Position numbers and translations under genes: made by a program. A stretch of DNA of 64,000 nucleotides from assembly GCA_039030395.1 (NCBI GenBank), contig JBCCEF010000024.1:1-64000 (forward strand), read 5' to 3'. Below are positions 53,601 through 60,177 of the stretch, piece by piece. How positions within the stretch are numbered: position 1 is the first letter of the stretch; every line of letters begins with the position of its first letter. The notes beneath the pieces are model-generated. The model was given only the letters and a program-made list of their open reading frames with translations, had not been told where the DNA came from and made no database searches. Origin of the DNA: Acidobacteriota bacterium. GTDB lineage: Bacteria > Acidobacteriota > Thermoanaerobaculia > Multivoradales > JBCCEF01.

Positions 53601-53669
53601 TTCGGGCTGGGATTGCTAGCGGTCGTACTGGCCGCATTCGGCTGGCGCCAAATAGGGGCGCGGCTGTGA
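50634..53669 (+). CDS. large surface protein: FG-GAP-like, DUF11 repeats, IPTL-CTERM
   Basis: The product is 1011 residues with a signal peptide near residues 27-45. Residues about 50-430 form an FG-GAP-like propeller: six or seven repeats such as GDQLGFSVAISGNRVVAGAPF and GDEFGISVALTGGSLVAGARF. A Pro/Gly/Asp linker follows (about 435-462, GGPDGP repeats). Then come four DUF11 domains (about 465-940: ADLSITKSNGTDQVTAGGSTTYTIT, ADLSVTKTADRAQAAPGGDLNYTVT and others). The C-terminus is VEIPTLGWFGLGLLAVVLAAFGWRQ, an IPTL-type sorting tail (motif, helix, basic end) recognised by exosortase-like enzymes. It is therefore likely an envelope protein with adhesive or matrix function. No exosortase gene is in the window. 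Confidence 0.88.
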   Translation: MRNWNPSEFETSDFEVTRAHRPVRRRLAGLALTIAAVLIPAGGFGQGPGAPSPGTKLIAEDAAPGDLFACALAADGSTAVSGSLLDDDLGSDSGSLYIFSRSSAGTWSQTAKVTATDGLPGDQLGFSVAISGNRVVAGAPFRNEAGPTSGAVYVLRRANGWSQETKWMPTGLGARDELGRAVAISGSTVAAGAPGDDDRGSSAGAVYVLDLDGGATTKLTAADGRVGDGFGFSLALAGGRLAVGTPFADPAGAQSGAVYLFERQGDGSWTQTAKLNGTAGSLFGTSVALAEAAGPNGRLAVGARLDGGAGAVYLFSGRAAAWPQEARLTPADQNSGDEFGISVALTGGSLVAGARFADGGAPNAGAAYVFTLDNGTWTEPYRLVSPTPGAGDELGFAVAVAETTALAGAYRDDDGGSDAGSICAFEDAVTGSHAPDPDPDGPGPDGPGGPDGPGGPDDPDPPLTADLSITKSNGTDQVTAGGSTTYTITANNAGPDDAEGARVTDAFPSILTCDWSCEPAGDAACGNDGRSGNISEIVNLPADSSVEYTVDCAIDSSATGTLTNTATVTPPAGVTEASPGDESATDVDTVSPPPPLQADLSVTKTADRAQAAPGGDLNYTVTLQNLGPDSAPSATVTDEFPAALTCTWSCTSGDGSACGTDTGNIDQTLELPAGDTTIYTANCSVPLTFTGTLSNTASATTSSAVDDPDSTNNTGTVDVEVVALQAQLALAKTVNAAIAIEGEDLVYDLTVTNNGPDPTRDLRLTDPIPANLDGASWTCATGESGTGNLDVLLDLAAGGTATCQVTATLRPGFCGRMINSAAVTSPAGTIDSDPSDNFADAETLVFPQPPRACASKRLLTGPHTPGSTVLYEVLLLNSGPDLPDGPADEFVDLLPPQLNLVNATADSGSIIPANPVLWNGPLPTEQAVTILIEALLVGGIPGQVVENQGIFTPPNGKPPGPTDNPMTPDLGDPTEFEVASVVEIPTLGWFGLGLLAVVLAAFGWRQIGARL

Positions 53670-53717
53670 GTTCGCCTACTTGCCGACAGCGGCGGATTGA
53701 TATCGTCGGCCGTGCCC

Positions 53718-54596
53718 ATGGAATGTGGACGTGCCATCGGAATCGCCTTCGTTACCGTCGCGGCCGTTCTCGCCACCGCCACCCCAGTGGCAGCCCAGAC
53801 CCCGCGCGTGCTTCTGGTCGGCGACAGTTGGGCAGCGTTCTTCTGGCAAACCCAGGCGCTGCGCCAGACCTTCGCCACGCACGGCTATCCGGAGTTCGTC
53901 GAGCAGGGCGCGGTCACCGCCATCTCCGGCAGCACGGCCGCCGAGTGGACTGATCCCGCCCTCCTGCAGTTGATCACCGACGAGCTGGCTGCGAACCCGA
54001 CCATCGACATCGTCCAGATCACCCTCGGCGGCAACGACTTTCTCAATGGCGAGCCGGACGGCTGGTACGTCGGCATCCTCGACCCGGAGGCGCTGTACGC
54101 CGACATCGTCGCCGACGTCGCCACGGTGGTGGACCACACCCTCGCGCTCGACCCCGACCTCCAAATCCTGGTCAGCGGCTACGATTACCCCAACTTCGTC
54201 GAGTCCCTCGGGCGCATCCTCGCCTTCGTCTGCATCCCTCTCTGGAACGGCATGAACCAGCCCGACCCGACCACCTTGAACCAGGCCAGCCTCGCGCTCG
54301 GCGACGAGTTCGACTCCCTCGCCGCGACGCGTGAGCGGGTCGACGTGATCCCTCACTGGGGGCTGATGCAGTTCGTCGTCGGCGATGGCGCCCCGCCGCC
54401 TGGCGACCCTACCCAGCCGAGCCCCATCGAGGCGATGGCGCTCCAATCCGACTGCATCCACCTGAGTTCAGCCGGCTACCTCGCGGTCGCCGAGAGCCTT
54501 TGGCAGAGCTACTACCAGCAGGCGCTGACCGAGCCGATTTTCGCCGACGGCTTCGAGGACGGCGACGTCGGCGCCTGGAGCGGCAGCGTTCCCTGA
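53718..54596 (+). CDS. secreted SGNH/GDSL-type hydrolase
   Basis: The 292-residue protein starts at the ATG at 53718; a TTG 21 bases earlier is less likely. Signal peptide AIGIAFVTVAAVLATATPVAAQ. The SGNH blocks are all present: block I VLLVGDSWAAFF (catalytic Ser), block III ITLGGNDF (Gly/Asn) and block V DCIHLSSAGY (Asp and His). It is probably an esterase or lipase acting on envelope or extracellular substrates. The tail IFADGFEDGDVGAWSGSVP resembles a short C-terminal tag that I recall from secreted proteins of Acidobacteriota-like genomes; its function is unknown. It is 48 bases after the surface protein and converges with the RHS gene. Confidence 0.85.
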   Translation: MECGRAIGIAFVTVAAVLATATPVAAQTPRVLLVGDSWAAFFWQTQALRQTFATHGYPEFVEQGAVTAISGSTAAEWTDPALLQLITDELAANPTIDIVQITLGGNDFLNGEPDGWYVGILDPEALYADIVADVATVVDHTLALDPDLQILVSGYDYPNFVESLGRILAFVCIPLWNGMNQPDPTTLNQASLALGDEFDSLAATRERVDVIPHWGLMQFVVGDGAPPPGDPTQPSPIEAMALQSDCIHLSSAGYLAVAESLWQSYYQQALTEPIFADGFEDGDVGAWSGSVP

Positions 54597-54641
54597 AGTC
54601 GGTCAGGGGATTCCGACCGGATCAGCGGCGGCAGGCGACCT

Positions 54642-54681
54642 CTTCGCCGTCGCGCCTTCAGTGCGCGGCACGGCGGCGAAG
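54642..54681. terminator. long hairpin between convergent genes
   Basis: CTTCGCCG (54642-54649) pairs with CGGCGAAG (54674-54681), with further GCGC pairing inside, giving a strong stem in the 102-base gap between the SGNH hydrolase and the RHS gene, which converge here. A smaller CGGTC...GACCG hairpin lies at about 54600-54619. No T tract follows on either strand, so it may be a bidirectional stop or just an mRNA-end stabiliser. Confidence 0.4.
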
Positions 54682-54698
54682 GGCGCCGGGGTCGACGG

Positions 54699-57600
54699 TT
54701 ACTGGAACAACGCGTCGCTGGCCGACCGCTCCACCCGATCCCGGAGGTCTTGCTGGCGCTGGAGGGCGCCGCGCTGGCGCTCTAGCCTCTGCTGCTGACT
54801 CGCCGAACGCTCCCGGGAACCGGCGAGGTCGTTCGAGGGGTTGAATTCCCCGGAGAAGATCCCCCGGTTCACCGTCGCCCGGTCGCTCGCCCGGGGGGCG
54901 ACGCCTTGCGCATGGGCTTCGAAGGACCTCTGCTCCGCCGCCAGGAAGTTCAACTGCCCCTCGGCGTCACGAATCTCCCCGCGGGTCTGTTCCATCCCTT
55001 GATCGATCGCGCCGAGGGAGGTTTTCGCTGTCTCCTTGATCTCCTGCTGCGAAACGGCCTGCGGGTAAATCATCTCGCGGGCTACCGTATCGACTCCGAG
55101 GATCAGCGATCCCGCGCCCACGGCGACGGCCACGGGAGGCGTCAAAGTCACCACTCCAGCGGTCGCCGCCAGGCCGACGGCAGTGAATCCAACGGCCACC
55201 AAGCCTTCCTCTGCCGGGCTGATGGACCGACCGGTCGGGTCGATGTACTTGATCGGGTTGGCTCGGGCGTAGCCGTAGAGGTTCCAATCGCTACGCAGCG
55301 GATCGACGTTGGCGAAACGCCCCCAGGAGTGCACATAGCTTCGCCCCAGCATGTAGTACATGACTCCGTGGCTGTCGAGCTCGTGCCCGGCGTACTTGGA
55401 GTGCGGATCCTCGGCCCCCCAGCTCAAGGCTTCGGACCCATACGGGTAGTAGTCCTGGGCGCCGACCTGGTTTCCCTGCCCATCGGTGACGACGCGCGGC
55501 GAGCCGACGTGATCCTGGTGGAAGAACCGCTGGACGCCGCTGCCGTCGCGGGTGGCGATCAACCCACCGGGGCCGTGGACATAATCCTTGCGGAACTCCC
55601 AGGTCTCGCCCGGCTGGGAGGGAGACCGGTAGTGACCGAAGCCTTGAGTCCGGTGCTCCCGCAGGATCGTTCCATCGGTGTCCCGGAAAGCCCACCAGCG
55701 ATCGCCGGTCGAGGTGTCCATGGTGATCAATCGATAGTTGCCGGGCGCGTAGGCGTACAGAAACTCCCCCTGCGGCAACTTGCGGTAGAAGCGACTGATC
55801 ATGTTGAGACCGTCGTGGTCGAGATCGAAGAACGGATCGGCCGCCGGACCCAGGAAGTCGAAGTTGCCGGCGCCATCGTAGAAAGTGTTCGGTGAGCTGC
55901 CTTCCTCGCCGACCCGCCGGTTCTTGTTGACGTTGATGTCGTGGTGGACCACGGTGCCGTCCTCGCGCTCGATGCGCACCAAGTTGTCCGCCGGGTCGTA
56001 GAGGTATTCCTCCCAGCGGGAGGGGTCGCGGGCGGTGCCTCGGGTCAACCGGCTCACCTTGTCGTAGGTGTACTTGTCGGGACCGATTTCCCAGATGTTG
56101 CCGGCGTCGTCATAGCGGTAGATTCCACTGTCGAACACGACAAAGCCGTTGCCGTTCCGGTGCCGAATCCGAGCTGGGCGTCGTATTCCCCGAGTCCCCT
56201 GGGTGAACTCCGTGGACGCGCCGTTCGAGTAGTCGACCCCGGAGAGCTGATAGTTCCAATGGTAGGTGTAGTCCGCCGACATCCCGAGGCTGGAGCTGAC
56301 CGCCACCGGCAAGCGCTGGTCCATGGTTCGGGTGACCGTATGCGCTGGTGCCTGCTCGTCGAACGGGTCGTTGCAGAAGCGGCGACCGGTCTGCGGTGTG
56401 GTGATGCAGGTCGGGTAGGTTTGCTCGACCACCTCGCCGAGGACGTTGTAGGTCCATTCCTGCTCGAAGGTGTGGGCGAAGATGCTGGACGGGTGGTTGT
56501 TGTGGAGCCACCGAAGTTGGGTGGTGCGTTTGCTCATCCGCCCCATTTTGCCCCGGTAGACATAGGTCTCGGCGATCGCCCAGTCCGCTGCGCCGCCGGG
56601 GTAGTTGTGGCGGATGCTCTCGTAGACCTTTCCCTTCCGGTAGTCGCTGCCGACGTTGTCGTCGGCCCAGAAGTGCTCCTCCCAGACGCGAGCGCCTTCC
56701 CTCTTCTTCAGCAGCCGGCCGTCGCCATCGTACTCATGGGTGAGCGTGATCCGGCCGTCGAACACCTCCCGTGGATTGCCCAGCGCATCGGGCTTGAACG
56801 AGATCATTCCGCCGCTATGGACCGACGCGCCGATCTCCGGGTGAATCTCCCACAGCAGCAGTCCCCGGTTGTCCCAGCCGAAGAAACGTTTCTGCGAGAA
56901 GTCGCCCTCGCGCCGCTCGACCTCGACCACGTTGCCGCTGGGGTCATACCTGTTGATCACCAGGTAGGCCGGGGTGTCAATGCTGGTGGGCCGGCCCAGC
57001 CCGTCGAAGGTGGTGGTGGTCACCGCCTCCTCGGTCGCGGTCTCCGAGGTGCGAAGGTTGAGCGTCGACTCCAGCTCGCGGACCCCGGAGTAGGAGAGGC
57101 GCTCGTCGGTCTGGTCGGCGCGGAGGATCTGCGACGGTCTGCCGAAGGCGTCGAGCCCCCGGTAGCGAGTAGTGTTCTGGACATTGTTGACCTGCCCCGC
57201 CCGCTGCACCGTGGTGACCGCGGTGACTCGCCCCAGCACGTCATAGACCGTTTCGCGCTCGGAGTGTCCCGGGTCGGCCTGGCCGATCGGAGTGCTCTGG
57301 ATCTCTCGGCGCAGGCGACCGAAGTAGTCGTAAACCAACTGCTCGTCGGCGTAGCGCTGGCCACCGAAGACCCGCTCGATGAAGACGCTCGCCTCGCCCC
57401 CCTCGGGGTTTCGATAGTCGATCTTCGTTTGGGCCTCGCCGAGGGACGCTTCCGGTGAGATCTCCACCGGCCGCGCCAGGAGATCGTACTTCCAGGCGGT
57501 CTCCTGGTCCGCAGGGTTGAAGGTGGACGAGGGAAGACCGCTGTTCTTGTCGATAGCGGCACGGAAGCGGTTCGGAAAACCGGCGATGTGGGTGCTGGCC

Positions 57601-59921
57601 AGCCGGGAGAACTCGTAGCCGTGGAGGAACTCGAACTTATTCGTTCCGTGGGTGCCATGCACGGCGCAGGTCCCGGAGCCCAAGGCGCCATTCTCGCCGC
57701 CGGCGATGATCTCTTTGATCGGCAAGCCGGCATCCACGCCGGCATCGTCCCCGAGGTGGTGCTTGGTGACCAGGTCGAGCGGGCCGTCTGCGTCCGGCAA
57801 CTTTCGTTTGCGGATGCAGACGATACTGCCGTTGGAGTTGAAGGCGTACTGTGTCCGGTAGGTCCTGCCGTTGTCGGTTCGAAGCTTGGTGGTGTACGGC
57901 GAGAGGATCCAGGAACTGTTGCGGCCGGGGAGGTAGTTGGCCGGAGTGCCCAGGCTGATGTAGCCGGTCGTCGCATTCTCTGGCCGGACGGTACCGCCGG
58001 TCGCGCTGAAGCCGGTGTACTCCTCGACCACCCGCTCACTCGAGGTGAAGTTGTCGATGGTTGCCATCGTCCGGGTATGGCCCGCTCCGTCGTGCCCGGA
58101 GTATCGCTGTTCAATCCAGCGGCCACCGTCGTCGTTGAAAACCGTTCGTTCGCGGACCAGCACCGGGTTGATGCGGAAGCAGTCGCCGGGATCCCGCTGG
58201 TCGATGTGGAAGGAGCAGGTCCGCCACGACATGGCAAAGCGGACGTATTTCTCCCGCACCACGTTGGAGCAGGGGGTCTCGGTGCAGTCGAGAACCTGCT
58301 CGGACAGGAAAAGGTAATTGCCGTTGGCGTCGCCAATCTTCGTGTCCTTGGTGTAGGGCAGGCCGGCATCGGTGACCTGCCACTCGCCGATCGGATCGGT
58401 GATCAGCGGTACCTTCGGCCCGATCGTCACGGAGTGAAAGAAGCGGTTCAAGGTGTACCGGTCGCCGATCGCCGGCCCTTCGACGTTGGTCTGCCGGTAG
58501 TCGGCACGCTTGCAGTCCGGGCCGTCGATCGGCCCCGGATCGTCCGGATGCAGCGAGGTGGAGTACTTCCAGGTGGCGAGCACAGCGTTGTTGGGATCGA
58601 GGTGCTGTTTGCGGACCAGGCCGGTGCGACTGTAGTGCCGGGTAGCGGTGGGGTCCACTCGGTAAACGCAGGCGGTGGGAAAAAGCCAGGTTCCGTAGTC
58701 GTACTGGAACTTGCCCTGGGTCGGAAACTGGATGCGGTGGACACGTCCGCTACGAAAGAAGTCGGTGTAGTAACTCATTTCGTAGCCTTCCGAATCGGGT
58801 ACGGTGATGCTCTTGAGCAGCGGCGTCCGGATGGTCGACGAGCCCGGCCCGAGAGAACCGAAAGGGTCGTGCGGACGGGACCTCTGGAGGGTCCGAATGT
58901 CGTAGTCGAAGGAGTAGATCGCCGTTCGGCCGCCGGGCGCCGCAACGTGGACCTCGTCGACCAACCGCATCGGGTCACCGAGCTCGTCGCCGTTGTCCAG
59001 GCGGAGCCCGCTCGATGGGTGGGAATCCCCGCCACCGCGGCTCTGGGCGTCGAGCAGGAAATAGATCGAGTGAGTCCGGCCGGTGCTGTCGGTGATCTTC
59101 CAGCGCTCCTTGCCGGAGGCGTCCAAGTACTCGACCTTGACCTCGTTCTGGTAGTAGTCGCGCATGCTGATGAAGCGCCAGCAGCCGTCGACCCCGCCAC
59201 CGCAACCGAGGGTGCCTCGCCGATCTCCGGTTCTTTCGAAGTGCGAGACCACTCCATTGGGATGCTCGACGAGGATGTTGTCGGCATCGAGCTGGCGCAT
59301 CCGGAGTTGGCTCGAATCCTTGCTGTAGCGCAGGATCCGATCCGGCGCGGTGCCGCCGTCATAGCCCGGCAGTTTGTGGAGGTAGTGCGCCGCACCGTCC
59401 GGTGAAACGTAAAGCCAGCGATCGTTGAGGTCGCCGACCGGCGCCTGGCGGTTGGGCCAGGTGTCCTTCAGCAAGTTGTCCAATCCGCTCGGCGGCAGAG
59501 GTGCATAGAGCTGGCCGAAGTGCACCTCCCAGCCGACACCGGCATTGCTGTTGAGATGGGGCAACGACGCGAGGATGTTCTGCTGGGTCACCGGGCCGTG
59601 GTCCCAGGCATCCGAGTTGTTGGTGACCCGGAGCTGGTACCGAATGTGGGGACCGACCGTGAACACCTGACCCAGAGGAATGCTCAGCATCAGGTTGCCG
59701 TTGGCGGTGTTGATCGACTCCACGCCGCCGTCGGAGAGGAAGGATTGATTGGGCAGAACGCCGCGCAGCGATTGGATTCGCTCGCCGGCGAGCCCGTCCC
59801 CCTCGCTCTTGTCTCCGGGTAAGGTTTGGCCCGCGGAGGGGGTTGCAAATACCAAGACGAGAAGGAAAGCGAGCGCGGCTCGCCGAGCGGCGGTGAACAG
59901 TGTCACACGGTGAAATAACAT
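54699..59921 (-). CDS. large secreted RHS/YD-repeat protein
   Basis: The product is 1740 residues from the ATG at 59921 (GGAG 9 bases before it); signal peptide RAALAFLLVLVFATPSAGQ. A long N-terminal region leads into many YD repeats (for example LTHEYDGDGRLLKKREG, YDPADNLVRIEREDG, YDGAGNFDFLGPA). The RHS core ends with GRFANVDPLRSDWNLYGYARANPIKYIDPTGRS (about 1555-1590). The variable tip of about 150 residues has a Gly/Ala/Val membrane-like stretch (GLVAVGFTAVGLAATAGVV onward) and a Gln/Arg-rich coiled coil. The tip would be the effector. No small gene lies downstream of it, so no immunity partner is visible. Transcribed divergently from the kinase, whose shared promoter has three palindromic motifs. 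Confidence 0.87.
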   Translation of the reverse strand: MLFHRVTLFTAARRAALAFLLVLVFATPSAGQTLPGDKSEGDGLAGERIQSLRGVLPNQSFLSDGGVESINTANGNLMLSIPLGQVFTVGPHIRYQLRVTNNSDAWDHGPVTQQNILASLPHLNSNAGVGWEVHFGQLYAPLPPSGLDNLLKDTWPNRQAPVGDLNDRWLYVSPDGAAHYLHKLPGYDGGTAPDRILRYSKDSSQLRMRQLDADNILVEHPNGVVSHFERTGDRRGTLGCGGGVDGCWRFISMRDYYQNEVKVEYLDASGKERWKITDSTGRTHSIYFLLDAQSRGGGDSHPSSGLRLDNGDELGDPMRLVDEVHVAAPGGRTAIYSFDYDIRTLQRSRPHDPFGSLGPGSSTIRTPLLKSITVPDSEGYEMSYYTDFFRSGRVHRIQFPTQGKFQYDYGTWLFPTACVYRVDPTATRHYSRTGLVRKQHLDPNNAVLATWKYSTSLHPDDPGPIDGPDCKRADYRQTNVEGPAIGDRYTLNRFFHSVTIGPKVPLITDPIGEWQVTDAGLPYTKDTKIGDANGNYLFLSEQVLDCTETPCSNVVREKYVRFAMSWRTCSFHIDQRDPGDCFRINPVLVRERTVFNDDGGRWIEQRYSGHDGAGHTRTMATIDNFTSSERVVEEYTGFSATGGTVRPENATTGYISLGTPANYLPGRNSSWILSPYTTKLRTDNGRTYRTQYAFNSNGSIVCIRKRKLPDADGPLDLVTKHHLGDDAGVDAGLPIKEIIAGGENGALGSGTCAVHGTHGTNKFEFLHGYEFSRLASTHIAGFPNRFRAAIDKNSGLPSSTFNPADQETAWKYDLLARPVEISPEASLGEAQTKIDYRNPEGGEASVFIERVFGGQRYADEQLVYDYFGRLRREIQSTPIGQADPGHSERETVYDVLGRVTAVTTVQRAGQVNNVQNTTRYRGLDAFGRPSQILRADQTDERLSYSGVRELESTLNLRTSETATEEAVTTTTFDGLGRPTSIDTPAYLVINRYDPSGNVVEVERREGDFSQKRFFGWDNRGLLLWEIHPEIGASVHSGGMISFKPDALGNPREVFDGRITLTHEYDGDGRLLKKREGARVWEEHFWADDNVGSDYRKGKVYESIRHNYPGGAADWAIAETYVYRGKMGRMSKRTTQLRWLHNNHPSSIFAHTFEQEWTYNVLGEVVEQTYPTCITTPQTGRRFCNDPFDEQAPAHTVTRTMDQRLPVAVSSSLGMSADYTYHWNYQLSGVDYSNGASTEFTQGTRGIRRPARIRHRNGNGFVVFDSGIYRYDDAGNIWEIGPDKYTYDKVSRLTRGTARDPSRWEEYLYDPADNLVRIEREDGTVVHHDINVNKNRRVGEEGSSPNTFYDGAGNFDFLGPAADPFFDLDHDGLNMISRFYRKLPQGEFLYAYAPGNYRLITMDTSTGDRWWAFRDTDGTILREHRTQGFGHYRSPSQPGETWEFRKDYVHGPGGLIATRDGSGVQRFFHQDHVGSPRVVTDGQGNQVGAQDYYPYGSEALSWGAEDPHSKYAGHELDSHGVMYYMLGRSYVHSWGRFANVDPLRSDWNLYGYARANPIKYIDPTGRSISPAEEGLVAVGFTAVGLAATAGVVTLTPPVAVAVGAGSLILGVDTVAREMIYPQAVSQQEIKETAKTSLGAIDQGMEQTRGEIRDAEGQLNFLAAEQRSFEAHAQGVAPRASDRATVNRGIFSGEFNPSNDLAGSRERSASQQQRLERQRGALQRQQDLRDRVERSASDALFQ

Positions 59922-60042
59922 GCGGGAATCTCCTTCGATCGCGGTGAATAAAACCTGGACCTGAATCCTCGAAGAGCAAGAGCACTGCCACGGCCCGGCG
60001 GGGCCGGAACACAAGGACCACCGCGAGTTGCACCCCGCCGGC

Positions 60043-60097
60043 GCACGATTTCGTGCGGGGAAGGGGCACGACTTCGTGCGGAGGACGCACGATTTCG
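60043..60097. promoter_or_regulatory. tandem palindromic operator array, GCACGA-NN-TCGTGC
   Basis: Two perfect 6+6 palindromes, GCACGATTTCGTGC (60043-60056) and GCACGACTTCGTGC (60066-60079), are followed by a half-and-more copy GCACGATTTCG (60087-60097). They start 23 and 21 bases apart, about two helical turns, so all face the same side of the DNA. They lie 80-135 bases upstream of the kinase GTG (60178) and 120-180 bases upstream of the RHS ATG (59921), i.e. in the divergent control region. This geometry suggests cooperative binding by a dimeric regulator. Confidence 0.6.
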
Positions 60098-60177
60098 GAA
60101 CCTGTAACCCTGCCGGGCGCTGAACCGTTTGCCGGGAAGGAACGGATCGCGGACGTACCGGGAAGGATCGGAGAGTT

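Noticed and set aside
55941-57458. Plus-strand open frame of 505 codons opposite the RHS gene
   Set aside because: Same reasoning: antisense shadow of a GC-rich repeat gene.
57588-59405. Plus-strand open frame of 605 codons opposite the RHS gene
   Set aside because: The minus-strand frame has a signal peptide, YD repeats and an RHS core end; the plus-strand text has no family pattern and no ribosome-binding site.
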